In this document: piece by piece, positions 11,202 to 24,600 of the stretch
How positions within the stretch are numbered: the stretch's first letter is position 1
Layout of the letters: each line of letters begins with the position of its first letter
From: Cephalotrichum gorgonifer
Taxonomy: Eukaryota; Ascomycota; Sordariomycetes; Microascales; Microascaceae
Direction of reading: 5' to 3'
DNA: 64,000 bases
Assembly: GCA_900312665.1 (NCBI GenBank)
Contig: ONZQ02000002.1
Span: 2,040,200-2,104,199, forward strand
The notes under the pieces: model-generated
Databases searched by the model: none
Told to the model about the DNA's origin: nothing
The model's input: only the letters and a program-made list of their open reading frames with translations
Translations under genes and position numbers: made by a program

Positions 11202-14200
11202 CGGGACTGCTCAAAGGGATTAACTGAATCGCACAAGGATTAGTCAATTGGTCGGATGGAGAGGGTGCCCGGAAGCTGTGTTTTTTTTGGCGGCACGGGG
11301 CGGGAGCGGTGAATCAGTGAACCAGGGAAAATTACAAATGCTCGTCGGGCGCAAAGGAAATGAACTATGTTCAAGTGGTGAATGGCATACAAATACAGGC
11401 AAAACAGGTAACAGGTAACAGGTAGGTATGGAAAGGAGGCAGATGATGGGAGAGGGTCCCTGTGGAGACACCAGGAGAGCTCGGAAGTGAAGGAAGGGTG
11501 AGGGGAGTCAGAGGTACGAGCAGAGGGACAGTTTGTTCGCAAGCTTGCAGGGGGGACAGGTACAACTCACAGGAAGGTACAGAGGGTGATAACGGTACCA
11601 AAAGAATGGTGATGGGGAAAAAAGAATGTCAAAGGAGGGATGGAGAAAACAAGGCTGAAGGGGGACGGGCTCTGTTTCGTTATTTCGTAGCTGGAGTTTT
11701 GTTCGGCACAGGAGGGATTTCGATATCGGATGGGTTTGGCAGGGAAAGGTGTCACTCGCGGCAGTCCCGAAAAAGAAGGAGTCAGTCAGCGGAGCGAGAT
11801 TTTTTTTCACCCCTTCCCCAAGCCTCCTTCCTCCCCCCCAATCGCTGCTTCCTTGGCGCGCGTGCCACCCCCCGTACCTAGTCATACTTTCCTCCCCTAC
11901 CCCAAGGGGGACCAAATGTACCTCAACTTAGCGCAAGGTCCCAGACAAAAAAAAAGCTCAGCTACCCCTGTTCCGGCGCGATAAATTTAGGCGGTGAGGG
12001 AAGAATTTCCTCTTTGGGTACGCGGCTTAGCCTTAGATTCCCCGGCGCGCCTCTCAAAGCCGTTCTCGGAGTCGGGTGTGTCTCATACGGAGTACTTGTA
12101 CTCCATACTTTTCGAGGAAGCTTGGAGCGCGCGCGGTGGGGGTGGGGGTGGGTGAAGAGTGGGGGAGTTGAGCACCTGCCAGGCGGTGTCCCATGCCTGA
12201 GCGACTAAAAAGTAACCAAGTACGAGTATCACCGTGCTAAGTAGGTAATGAAAGCGCCTTCGTACTCATACAAGTACTCGCAACATGGGATGGGGTTACA
12301 TCTACTACAAGGTGGAGGTCACCAGTGCCGCCCCAGTCAGCGAAAAGGGCGCCATGGTGGTGGCGCGTGGGGTGGATCTTGACTTTTCCCTCCCTTTTCC
12401 TGTCGCGATCCACGCTAGGCGCACTCGGTACTCGGTGGAAGGTTCGGGAGAATGTACAGGTACTTGTAGTCGTACTTGCGAGTGCTGGAAAGCGGATTAC
12501 TATTACTCGTACCAATTACCACCCAGAACCCAAACTCCCGAAGTCGATATTACTGAGCGGTGGCGGAGGAAGGTTTCCACAGATTTCGCCACTATTGTCG
12601 GCTTCTCCATCTGGACCTGTTGATCCTGCCATTGGGTTTCCCGCCGCGGGCGCCTCTCGTACCCCGTAACAAGCTGGCGCAATGACCAAGCCTAAAACGA
12701 AACATTGGATAGCGGAACAAATTGGGATGAAGTTAGTTGACGTCGTAGTTGTATTCATCCACCTCCAATACTCCGTACGAATGAGACAAATACGTACCCC
12801 TCTGGGCAGATTGATTATTTCGAGTACAAGCTGTTACGGGTAGATGTGCCTGGGTAAAATGCAAAGCAGTGGAGATGCCGGGATGCTCCTGCTCCCCGTC
12901 CTGCAGGACATTACCCGGGAACAAACGCTTCAGGTCACGGGGGACCCAGTCAGAGGCCGGCGCCCAGTCAGTTCTCCCGATTTCCCTTAGTAATAAGCGA
13001 AGTCTAGGAATGAAACCCATCCTAAGAATTCCAACAATAGCCGCATCGTACCCCCACGCGACATTTCACCTCAAGCAAGAGACGAGGGAGTTTTCTATCG
13101 ACGAGGTAATACGCACCGCACCAGTAAACTTCCCTATTAGTAAATACGGGGAAAATGTCATAGCCGCTCGAGCTCAAAGCTACTAGAGGATCGAACCCTG
13201 CCTGCCCACTTAAATATCTTAGTGTGGATTTTACCACCCATGTTATGGGCTCCATATTGCCTGCTCGTACTTGTACTCATAGCATAGAGCGCATTTGGGT
13301 ACCTGGGGAAGGAAGGACTTGACGCGTCCTCGTGTAGGTAGGCCCTAGTTGTCGGTCCGGCTAATATAGACTACGAGTACGAGCAGAAGGGATTAAACGA
13401 AACTGACGTTTTACATGTACTTGTACGCATATGTCGTGCAAAACACCAGTACGGAAGAGCCACATTGAACAATAGTAAGTTGGTGACAATTCCTGTAAAA
13501 CTCCCCTATTTTAAACCCGCACGCCATGCGCCTCCCCCCTCGCCCTGTCCATGCCCATGTGCGAAGTAGAAACGAATTCTACTCTGAACCCTGAATAACA
13601 AAAATAATAAAATAACGCGTTGTTCCCGTCGCCTCCGCGCCCCTTCCCTTCTCTCCCATCCAGACCAACCAAGTTGTGTTGAGAGAAAAAATAACATAAA
13701 AAAAAACCTCCGATAACAAAAAATATGTAATCAAGCCTGCCGCAACATGTTTTGGCCCGATTGGGTACATAAGAAATAATCTGATAAACAAAGTGTCATC
13801 CCTCCGTTTTCTCCTTTCTCCCCAAGAGGAATGTGCATGTCGAGAGGGTGAATCGGTTATGATTAGAGAGGACTGGAGAGAGAGAGAAGAGAGAAGGGAC
13901 GGGTATGAAGAGAAGAAGAAGAAAAGGAAAGGGGAACGACATGGTGGACGGAAAGTAGCCAGAACAGAATAAATATCTGCAATGTGGGTTTCTCCTCCAG
14001 AACAGACATAAGCATGTCTCTCGCCGATTTTTGGTTTGCCCATACCCCCCTGGCTTCGACTTGTCCACCAGGCAGTGCTCTTTTCCGTGAGCCGTAGCTA
14101 GTATGCCGAGTCCGTGGTCCAGAATGTTGCTAGGAAGATGTCGAGAAGGGAGTATGTAGGCACAAAACAGTAGTGAGAAGAAAAGAGGCAGAAGACATTG

Positions 14201-14385
14201 CTAGGGTAGGACGAGCCGAACCATCGCAGATGCAGGTGGGTGCCAACAGGCATAATCGATCAAAGAACAAGTCATGTGTCTCGTAAACATCATTAGAAAA
14301 GTCGTACACCCCGTCGCAAAGCAGCGTTGCTGTCGGCATAGCACGGGGGTGGGTAGTATGCCATGGCGGCTGTGGGTCGAGGAAC
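11202..14385. other. gene-free stretch upstream of the carrier and downstream of the cyclin gene
   Basis: No supported gene. The part near 11202 is the carrier promoter and leader. 13500-14385 is pyrimidine-rich on the minus strand and looks like the trailing untranslated region of the cyclin gene. In between are several TACTTGTAC/TACTCGTAC motifs (about 12086-12104, 12265-12278, 12465-12485, 13265-13280, 13372-13384, 13418-13428), an 11-bp inverted repeat (13261/13376), and a segment around 13180-13260 that resembles a decayed tRNA. Confidence 0.5.
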
Positions 14386-16840
14386 CTACTCCTCGACGGC
14401 AACAGAGCTGTCGATGTTACCGTAAGTCGTGTCGGGGCCGGTCTCGCTGGTACCGTCGTGCTGGGCCGCAGCAAAAGGCGCAACGACGGTAGGTTGGTGG
14501 GTCGGGAGGGTGAAGCCACTCTGAATCTCCTCTTGCACAAACTCAGAGCAGTACTTGAATCTCTTATCACCGTACTTCTCAAAGATGGCAGCGTGATGCT
14601 GAAGGGGCACTTGGCAACAGTCGAGAATCATGCCGACGAGCTGCTTGAGCTGGCTCCATGTGTAGCCGGAGTAGTGGACGTGGGCGGGAGACTGCAGAGA
14701 AGAAAGACAGCTGTTAGCATGTGGAACTCGTTCAAGGTTCAACTGACAAAGAAGGCATCCAGGAAAAAAGAACATACCCAGTTTCCCCTTCGCAGCAGGA
14801 GGCGGGAAAGGCAATGAGCGCCAGCTGCGATGAAGCTCGCAGGGCTGCCAACAAATCGTTCGTCCATGATAGTCACCTCGATCAGGTACTTCGCAAGGGT
14901 GCGCGTCTCATAATCATAGTCATCCGCCTTGCTGATACGCCTCAGGAAGCTCATGGGGCCCGGCCATCCCAGCTCCCATCGCAGCATAGTAAGCATGAAG
15001 CGCTCAGCTTTCATGACTTCTTCAATGGTGTAGCCCTTATCGACCATGTAGACAATCTCCTCCAGAGAGGGACAGTTGATCTCTTCATACTTGGCAGCCA
15101 GGAGAATTGCCGTGGCACCAACAAGCTGGAGCTTGCCAAGCGATACAACCTTGCATGAAAGGAATCGATCAATATAGTTAACCGCAAGGAACAGCGTCTC
15201 GGGAAGGAGGCTGAAACGGTGGTGGACCTGGACAAGCCAGTCCATGAGCACCGATCGCATGGACCACTGGATCTCAGTTTGGATGTCCATGTAGTGGGCG
15301 TTAGGAAGGAGCTTGTTCTGTAGTAAAAAGCATGTTAGCAATCTTGTTGCTCGACGGCACTGGGTCCCATCTGCGACGACGGTGGGGGTGGAGGGGGATT
15401 TGCCAGGCCTTATCGACACATACCTCAAGCTCGCGCATGTACTGGAAGATGTCCTCGCTGTACTCGGCGGCCATGCTAAGATCCCAAGCATCCTCGACGA
15501 TATCTGCCTGTAGGCGAGTTGCTTCGACGTAGGCCTTGGCGGCCTCGAGTTCTCGGAGGGTTTTGATGGTGACTTTGGGGTACGGCAGCGTCGTGACGCC
15601 ACCAGTGGTAAGGTCTCCTTTGGATCGGAAGGAGTGGGCCGTGGTGTAGCCCTGGTCGTCATAGACCTCCTCCTCCTCCTCCTCTTCCCAGTACTCTTCC
15701 GGCTCCGACATTATAGTAGCCGACGTAGTCGCAAATTGTCCGTCTTCCTGGTACTGATCGATGGCATCGACCGTGGCAGCTGGAAGCAAGTCGGCCGTAG
15801 CAGTGGCGGCAGGAAGAACTACAACCTCCTCCTGGTACGAGTCTACCTCGGGGTGCGAGACTTGTTCGATGTCCTTCTCGATATCGACAATGTGCTCGAC
15901 CGCGTCTTCATACACGGCTTCGACGAGATCCGCCAAGGGTTCAATGGCCTCTCTCGGGCGCTCAGATGAAGCATCAAGTAGCCTGCTCTGAGTCCTTCGC
16001 AGAACAGGTGCTTTGGCCTTCAGCTGGGGTTGGCTCTTATACTGGCGAAGCGCATGCAGGGTAGCCGTCGAAGCAACCGGCTTCGCGTCCTTGATTCCTT
16101 GCGTTTCGACCGCATCCTGGGACTGCGAGTTGTCGTTGTAGACCATCCCAGTATTCTTCTTGAATCCGACAGTTGGTACCACCTCTGCTTGCTTGATATC
16201 GCTTCGGACCGAAGGTTTCTGGGTCAAAGGCGCAGCCTTGGCATGGCTGTCAGCGGTCGTCAGGGCCTTCAAGGGCCTCTGAGCTGGACGGCGGAAGGCA
16301 TCCTTCCCAGCAGCAGCGTCGATGAAAGTGTTGGTAATGTTTTCGTTTTGGGGAGCGTTCTTGGTGTACGCCTGGGGCGCGTTCTTGATGTACATCTGGG
16401 AGCCGGCCATTTGGTTTGTCGCAGTATTGCTCACGTCAGCGAAGACGGTACGCTTCGCGGCGGCATTGAGGCCACCCATGATGGTCGCGGTGCCGATGGA
16501 CTTGTCGCGACAATGTCCTGCTAGGGCCACAGTAGGAGGCATATTCTCGTCCCTGAGGGGTTGGAGGCCGCGAGGGCGTTGAGGCTAAAAGTAGGGAGAA
16601 GGGCGTTAGTAACGAGAATGCTCCGCGGTGACCGGAAACACGACGTGGGAACGAGAAGGGGTGGGGGTTTCTAGTCGAAATATTTGGAGGGATGACCGCA
16701 CAATGGATGTAGAGAATAGAAGATATGTGCGTGATGGAGAATGGACAAGAGGAGGAACGCGAGTAGAATGGAATGCAAGGGTGGAGGCAAGATACATGGC
16801 GCTGGTACAAAGATAGAAGTACACTTACCCTGGCGTCCAT
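14386..16840 (-). CDS. G2/mitotic B-type cyclin
   Basis: Exons 16840-16829, 16584-15424, 15317-14778 and 14691-14386 give 672 residues. The first exon encodes only Met-Asp-Ala-Arg. A destruction-box-like RTVFADVSN sits at 49-57, typical of B cyclins and a target of APC/C ubiquitination. A long low-complexity linker includes an acidic run (EEYWEEEEEEE). The cyclin fold starts near 380 (YSEDIFQYMRELE) and continues through MRSVLMDWLVQVHHRF, ETLFLAVNYIDRFLS and LVGATAILLAAKYEE, with the second cyclin box to about 640. The product activates Cdc2/Cdk1 for mitotic entry. It is larger than Aspergillus NimE because of the long N-terminal linker. The ends of exons 2 and 3 (GTATGT donors) were fixed by continuity of the cyclin box. 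Confidence 0.93.
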
Positions 16841-17014
16841 AGTGATGGTCAATAATTCTCTGCGGCGGTCGATGGGAAGGGAATTGGAGCGATGTCGCCG
16901 CAGCCCATTCAAGTCGAGGTAGTCGACACGAGTACGGGAGCAGTCGCGTCTAAAAGGGCAAGGTTGATGACTGGTTCCAAAAAAAGGAATATAGCGTTAA
17001 GGGTTGATGCTCTG

Positions 17015-17377
17015 TCACCTCGGAAGGTCTAGAACTTTCTGCTCGCGATTCCGATGGTACTCCTGGAGATATTTGGTGATAACGTTCGCGTTTTCGTTCG
17101 CAAGAGGTTTGGGAGTGGCCAGAGATGCTATCTTTGTGGATGAAGATGATGCCTGGGCAAGGAAGGATGCTAGGTTCCCGGGGACGCGGAACCGTAAGTG
17201 TATCTCGAGATGAGGTTGCTGGGTCGTTTGGGGCAGATCTTGGATTAGGACGAGTGTTCGCGTTTCGATATCGCGATGGAGATGGAGTCGCGGTTGATCA
17301 CCTTGGCGTGGATTCTCAGGTCTCAGCTGTACATGAAGTGTAATGAAGGTCGCAACTTCCCTGTTGATCTCGCGCAA
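17015..17377 (-). CDS. possible upstream ORF ahead of the cyclin gene, 120 residues
   Basis: This open frame ends about 175 bp before the cyclin start codon on the same strand. The translation is rich in Gln, Arg and Leu, with a Ser run, and its C-terminal part resembles ordinary protein (TPKPLANENANVITKYLQEY). I recognise no family. It may be a long upstream ORF in the cyclin leader, a separate small gene, or chance. No splice signal clearly links it to the cyclin frame. Confidence 0.2.
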   Translation of the reverse strand: MREINREVATFITLHVQLRPENPRQGDQPRLHLHRDIETRTLVLIQDLPQTTQQPHLEIHLRFRVPGNLASFLAQASSSSTKIASLATPKPLANENANVITKYLQEYHRNREQKVLDLPR

Positions 17378-18019
17378 TGGGGATCCAGGGTAGGTGGAGG
17401 AGGAAAGTATGTGTTGGAGAAAAGTGAAGGGAAGGGAAGGTGAATTGGAGGGAGAGGACAGAGATGGGGGCGCCTCGAAAGGATTAGGGAATCTCCGGTA
17501 TCCTCTGGTGGATGAATCGTTGCCCTGGTGGAATGGTCACCCTACCGAGAGAAAGGAGTTTGTTGTCGTTCGCGGAAATTGAATGCATTACAGACCCTGG
17601 ATGTGGAAGTTGAGGCATAGACTTTGTTTATTTGTGCTGGGGGTAGCACAACGTTCCGGCATAACAGGGACCAATGGCGCATGCATATGCATAAGGGGAC
17701 TCTGAGCATAAGTGGTATCTAGGCTAGTAAAATATGGGCTACGGTACTTGTCATAGGCCATGTTATCAAACGCAGCCTGTGATTGGCCCAATTGGCCGAA
17801 TAAAAAGTGGATCAGGTTCCGGTCCCACCGGCGCGACCTGTCGCCATGGCGATGGGAATTCTCCGGGAAATCTCCACAGACAGGCATGACATCAGCCATT
17901 CCGCCATCCCAGCCACACCCTTGCCCCGATCTGGCGCGACATCTGGCGCATGAATTTGCCCCAATTTTCCGTCGCGTCTCCCCAAATCTTCGAAATATAG
18001 ATATTCCAGCTGGAATCTA

Positions 18020-18118
18020 TCACAACGACCTTAAATTCCAGATATAATTTATTTAAAGGATAGTATAACACTTATACCATCACTCTGTAAATTTTAACAT
18101 TGATTATATCTTATGTGA
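18020..18118. other. AT-rich patch
   Basis: About 100 bp is much richer in A and T than its surroundings and dense in TpA steps. It could be a small remnant of RIP-mutated repeat DNA or a promoter-proximal AT element. It is too short to classify. Confidence 0.35.
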
Positions 18119-18233
18119 TTGCTTGAATGGGGAAATTGAAGCGCTCTGCGCATCATCAGGTTTCCGCGTCGAGCGGCTTGGAGCGAAAACACGACCTCTA
18201 CGCCAGTGCACGTGACCTACCATTTACCCCAAA

Positions 18234-18608
18234 ATGGAACACCGTTTCACCAAGTCAGAGACGGTGGGGTTTGCTGACGTCGTCGCTCTTGCTCCTGCAG
18301 ATTTGGAGGCGCATCGCTCTTCGTCCGCCCGAGCCTCTAGCTATGCGATTGATTCTTTGCGACGAGAAAATCGTAAGCGCGATTTCCCCGACGACAAATG
18401 GTCTTGGTCGCAAGTGGCAGAAGGGATGGCGGGTTGGGGCTATTTTGGTGTTGCGGAGTTGGCGGAGCTGGGGTGAGTGACTGGCCGATCGGCTTTATTT
18501 TTGTAACCACCCGTTTCGGGCAGTCAACCTGATGTGTGCGCCAGCCCGAGATGGTTTCGAAGCGCCCTCGTGATTTCTCCCCCATCCGAGTCGCCGTCGC
18601 CCGTCTAG
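18234..18608 (+). CDS. candidate small two-exon gene, function unknown
   Basis: Exons 18234-18472 and 18524-18608 would give 107 residues. The first exon has protein-like composition (for example VALAPADLEAHRSSSARAS, then KWSWSQVAEGMAGWGYFG). It runs directly into a strong GTGAGT donor. A 51-bp intron ending in GGCAG restores the frame, and the second exon stops after a Ser/Pro-rich tail. I recognise no family, and an overlapping frame starting at 18127 competes with it. It is offered as a candidate only because the splice signals and phase agree. Confidence 0.25.
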
Positions 18609-21600
18609 CCGCCCACCACCTAGTGAATAAACTAGCTGCTACTACCCAGTACTCGAAGAATGTCCGGATTGATTCGAATCGGGTTCTTTTTTCCTTCTTG
18701 CGGCTGTAGTTCGAAAGGCGCAATGGGGCGACGGGGAGAGTCGATCGGCAAAAAGAGACTTGATCAGCCAAAGGGGGGCGACGAAGCGCATCGGAGCGCA
18801 TGCAGCTAGCTCTAGTGTCATCCTCGGCGGCCAGGCGGTGTGTCGTGTGTGTCCTCAATCTAATGCTTTGCATGAGGACGCCAACCACCCCTCTCTCTCC
18901 GCTCTCCATTCTGTATTATCCATTATCCAATATCCCCTCCCCTCTCTTCTCCTCCCCCCCCGGTTCTTTACCCCCCTTCCCCCCACCCCCCACCCCCATC
19001 CTGCGCTCATCGAACTCTGCGGAGATATAGATGGGTGATTTGCGTCCCCGAGATGGGAGGCTTGGGGGGCTTGGTCGTCTCCCTGCGCCCGTCTTTTCCG
19101 TAGCTCCGTCCCGGCAATGCCGTGGCGAGCTCGTCACGCGACGATGACTTGTGTTCCCAGCCAGACCACCACGGCAACAATATGTAAGAGTGCGGGTACG
19201 AAGTAGAGTAGATAGCGCATTTCATTTTCACTATTAAACAGGGGGGTCTTAAACTGCCGCCGCGAAGAGAGAGCTCGGCGCATTCTCCGCCGTTGCCGCG
19301 GCGCAAATTGTCAGGGGTGGAACCGACGGAGAAATCGCCTCACTGCTTCCCCATCGCGCGCCGCTCCCAGCCAACTACTTGTATTCCGTCCCCTTCCCAC
19401 TGTTCCCCTCTTGGCTAGACACAAGATTGGCCTGGTCGATAGAGATTTCGCGCATCGGTATCTCCGATGTCTATTGCGTACTCGACAAGCCCGCGGCCGG
19501 TTCTGTGCGAGTAAGAGCAGAGAATGCATGCTAGCTGATGGAAGGACCGATCGATGGCTTCTTGACTGCCGCCGCCACCACCCCGAGCTGCAGTCGGGCG
19601 CAGGTGGGCTTGCGCTCGGCGTGGCGACGTGATGCGACACAGCGGTGGAGAAGGCGCCGATCGGGACGGGGGAAGTTTACTTTTGCTCCAGCAGGATAAG
19701 CAGGCGCTTGGCCGGGCATTCCACGTACTTGTACTCCTATTAATACGTTCAATTCCCTACTTGCATCGCATCGCCTCGTTTCCGAAGCGGGCTCTTCATC
19801 CCCCCCGTGCGGACCGTCCGGAGGATGTGAGGTGAGGTGGGGCGCACCATACGATGGAATTTGGACATGAAGCGACAAGCATTAGTGGAGATGGCGTGGA
19901 CGTGCGCAAAAGACGGCGCCAGTCCAGCCCAAGAGTGAGAAACCATTACTCGTAAGTGCGGCAACGATGTACATTCTCTCCTACACAACAAGATGTGGCA
20001 ATTACAAACCAATGGACACCATGCTTGAACATCCCAAATTCAAGGACCGTCTTGCAGCTCTGACCGCTTGCTTCTATCGTATCGCAGAGAAGGACACATG
20101 CGACACATGGAGAGCTGACAACTCAGCGCCTCAATATTACTGGCCAGCCAGAAGGGCCCTGCGTCGCGACCAGGCCGCTTTCGGTCGTCCTTGCACCAGC
20201 AGCAGTGCTTGGCTTGGCTTGGTCACGGTTTCGGTTTTATTCAACGGAGAGATCGTGTAGCCGCTGGGCAAGAGTATTAAATGTCTTGCTGCCGTTCCGG
20301 GGGCCGCCCGCACCTTCCTTCAGTGCTTGGTTCGCAACGAGTAGCAGCTTCGGATATGAAACTTTTTTTCCTCGGGAGATATGCGCCCACCAGGTACGGA
20401 GCATCCTCCCGTATGCTGGCAGACAGGAGATCTGCGCCAGTCGAGAGAATGTGGAGGGATGAGGGGACGAGGGAGAGTCGAACAGGCGGCTGGCTGTTTC
20501 AAACGCCGCTCTCTCTAGCGGCGCGACGGTTAGCAACGCTCCTAACTGAGGGATGGAATAGCGAGGGACGGATGGAGGACAGGGACAGGGCTAGTTATCT
20601 TCGTCTGGGGCCGGAAACGGGGTCGCCAAGGATCTGGGAGGTACAATTATGGCCAAAGGAGATCTTCGCGCCAGTGATACTGATGGGAGGTCTGTAATCG
20701 TTGGATGAAACAAAAAGGGCCGTTCGTCGCGACCTGGATGGCCCGGCCATAAATACAGTAATACGGGTACACGTATTCCACCCATCCCGCTCCACGCTGT
20801 GCTCGTACCTGACATTCATCAAGGGGTCCGGCCCTATATCAAAGCTTGTTCTCTCCGCGGCTTGTCCGGCCGTGTCGAGTGCCCACCTGTTTGCAGAATT
20901 GGGGAGGAGCTGAAGGAAGCGCGCTACTTCCTACGATACTTTGTGCGATGGAAGGGACCATATTTGAATGTACTCGTCCTCGTGCTCGAACGGGTCAAAC
21001 GTTCGAGGGACCGCGGCCTGTGATGTGAGCTAGTAACTGCCTCCTACCTGTAGTTCAATGTATCTATTACTCGGTATTATCCCGTGGGAGGAAACCCCCA
21101 TGACCTCCTCCGCCTCCACGGACCGGGGGGGGCTACCCCCATCCATCCATGTCTTCCCCTCCCCTCACCATCCGTACCCCACATTAGCCATTACATGGGC
21201 CATGGGCCATGGCACAAGTCCGACACGGCCTTGCGCCTCCCGTGGTCTTCGCTCAAGTAGTTCTTTTAGGAAGAAGCTGTCGCATACCCACCCGACAATG
21301 CAAGTACAAGTAAGTAAGTACCCAGCACCGGGGGCGAGCTGCTTACTCTAAAAAGACCATCATCTGTCATCCTCTCGCGGCTAGAAGGAACGGGGGAGCA
21401 TCCCACGAGGCAAGTATCTCTCTTCTAGCCCACGTCATTGGTCGGGCGTTCCTGGCAATGACGCCGGGTATGCCGTGTTCGAACGAGCACGGCCGTGTGG
21501 CATTAATGGTACATGTATTATGTTGTATACTCGTACGTGGTACAGGCCAAGAAAACGGGTGGGCGAGAACTGCGAGGTACGGAGTATTAATGCTTCCATT

Positions 21601-24600
21601 GCCCACCGTTCCTCTCTCCCCTGGCGCCCTCCATCAATCAAAGACGAGCCAATACGTGCTTCCCCTCCCACGAGATGTGGGAGGTGTGGAGGTGTGGATG
21701 TGTGTCTTGGAGGGTGGCCGGGACCGTCGCAATTCTGCGCGGACAGAACAACAGGTTTTCGTTACTCGTACAAAGGCACCAGAAGTCGCCGGCGAACTTT
21801 CCCAAGATGAGACGATCGCGGTCGGGCCCTGCGTGACCACCCACCGAACCAACCCAATGACACACGTCTGGCGCGAGATACGGTGAGCAAGCAGGGTGGG
21901 AATAGATTGAAAAACAAGGGGGGGATGGAGGGATGGAGGAGCGGGGGTCAAAAGTGGACTTGAGCTTTTGGGTGGAACTAATAAACGTGGACCTGGGAAC
22001 GTGGAACGTGGACGTGTGTGTGTGCACCACTTCGAGAGGCAAACCCAAGAAAAACAAAAAGGCTGGGAGAGAGAACAACAAATAAACACGAAAGCTAGTC
22101 TCCAGTTGGTCGCCGCCGGCCGCTTTGGCGAATGGCAGAGAAGACCCTTTCGGGGACGGGGATTTATTGGGCAGTGTGGTCTGCGGACCTGATGCCGAAG
22201 CGAAGAGTGTGGGTGGGTGGGTGAGCAGTGACAGCAGCAGGGTTTTGAACACGGGGACTCTTTTTCTTGTCTTGTGTCTTGGGAGGATGAAGTCACAAGA
22301 AGACATGATGATTGTCCTGCTGATTGCTCCGCCTTACTTTGCCCTGCCCTCATCTCTGCTCTCTGGCCTGCTCTGCCTCGGAAAACTCGATCGAACAGGC
22401 GAGACACACATTGCGGAAGCGCACCCGGAAGGGCGCTCTACTCTGCGACAACCCAGCTTCGCGCACAGGGTTGGTCGCTTCGATGGAAGCGCCAAGATGC
22501 CCTTTGCGACAGGCGGCATGCATGCATGTTGCGACAGGATCGGGCCTGGACGGGAAGGGTATTAAGTCCCATCAATCCATTGGCTGAGTCGCGGCGCGCA
22601 AGAAAGATAGAGAGGTACATGAAATCACTCGGGTCTCCAAGGAATGAAGAAAAGAGCGACGGTGTAGTCGAACTCGTAGACCTACGAGCACTCGTACCCT
22701 GGCTTATTAGGTTGGCTACGAGTACGGATAGTCAGAGCTCAAATAGGCGAAACTTGCTCTGTCGTAATACCATAAGAGTACTATTATTACTCGTGTGCTC
22801 AGAAATGTCCGTGTGTACTCTCGTAGGAGTACCTATCCCACCGCCTACCATTATTGCCATCGCCCCAAGCTCGCCCGGGTATTCCTGATGTACAAGTATC
22901 GATTATGCCTCGCCCTATCCACACGAAACGGGAGTCATGTATGTATTCTACGCCAAACTAACTAGCCTAATATGTACGAGTAAAGTATCTCCCACGCCCG
23001 TGCCAGGTTTACTCAAAACGTATCCAGGTTCCGTCATCACCAGTCCCAGTCCCGCCGAAGTCAAGTCAGTCAATCGATCGCCCGGGGAGAGCAAACCTCG
23101 CTAGATCAGTATTAGATGAAGTGTCGCAGGATTCCATTCGGATGGGCTGTTACTGAAGCGGCCTGATTGTCGCATTACGACCAGCTTTCTCTCTCGCGAC
23201 CACTCCCATCCTGCGCAGCGCGCATTTCTCTGAGCTTATTTCCCAGTGGAGTCCTTTTTGGCGGTCTGGACTGGCTGGTCGGTCATGATGCGGCCAGGGT
23301 TCCTTGATGCTACTAGGTTGTACTTGTCGTGGCAGACCAGACTAGCGGATACGGTGGGTGGCAGATCTCCGTTTTAATCCGAACCCCCGGTCTCCGTTTT
23401 TATTAGGATGTGGCGGTTCCTATCTGCCATCCACCAACCCATCTCCATTCCCACGGGCAAATCGCTCCGGCTGAGTAGCGTGCGAATCCCAGTAGTTAAT
23501 TTCAGCCTCTTGAGCTGTATCGTAGCTTTTAATTGCCGGTCTTTAGATGGCGAGATGGGCCCCCTTGGGTTGTGAATGCGGTTCCGTACCAGAATACCCC
23601 TTGGCGTCAGTTCCCCCTTCTTCCGCGAAACGGAAGGATGGCCTGATGAATATGGTGCCAAGTCACACTGTGTTTCCGTCATATTCCAGGTTTCCAGAGC
23701 TGCAATGCCAACTGCCAGGGGCTGCCAATACCTTCCCCTCCAGCAATGAACCCCCTGCACTCTGCGCTGGCTGGGCCCGCTGCGGCGACCGACCGTAGTG
23801 GTCAGCAAACTGTAGTTGGCTGGGCCTTTAAAGGCACTGTAGGCACGCACTCTCCAGAAACGGAGCCCAAAGTCGTCCGTTGGTTCCAGCTAGGACGGAT
23901 CCATCTTGTCGCTGGTGACCACCCATAGACTCCTCATTTTTCCTTCGTCCGCACCGCACACAGGTTGCGAATTCGTCCAACCTTCGATCATCCTCCCACG
24001 CCAACTCCAGTTCCCTTCTGGTGAGTCCCATTGACCCTATCGTCATATGCGATCAAGAGTTAGTGTCTATTTCCGTCCCTTCCCTCGTCCTCCCCATTCC
24101 CCAGCACCCCATCGCCAGCCCAGCTCTGCCGCTCCTCTTTGGCTTGGACCAAGGAAGAGCGCCCAGCGACAAGCGACGAACACTGCAGTTGCACTCTCGC
24201 CCTCTCCGCTTCCGCCTCCCACCCCCGACTCCAACGCTTCCTGAGCCCCATCTTCCATCGACATCCCTTCTCAGAGTCTCTACTCCTTAGCTCTCTTACT
24301 TTTTTTTCGCTCGCTAATCATCTTTCGCAAAGTAGTCTCTCTTTCTCGACATCTGACCTCGACCTTCCCGCTGCGGTGCTTATTCTCTCGCACCACACTC
24401 TCGACACCCTCCCTCGACATCCTCCCACCACTCCGCCCCCGGCGTCAAGGCGCTTACCGCCCTTTGAGAGGACGGTAACGCATCGTCGGCGAACCCATCG
24501 CATACATATTATATACAGTGGAATCTCGGCGTCCTTGTCGTATTCCCCTGTCTCCCCCTTGTCGGCTGGCTGGCAGACGTCGCCGAGTTTGACCTTCCCC

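Noticed and set aside
21634..22407. Two overlapping minus-strand frames of 257 and 222 codons
   Set aside because: They overlap in different frames, are Pro/Ser/His-rich from a pyrimidine tract, and show no domain or splice logic.
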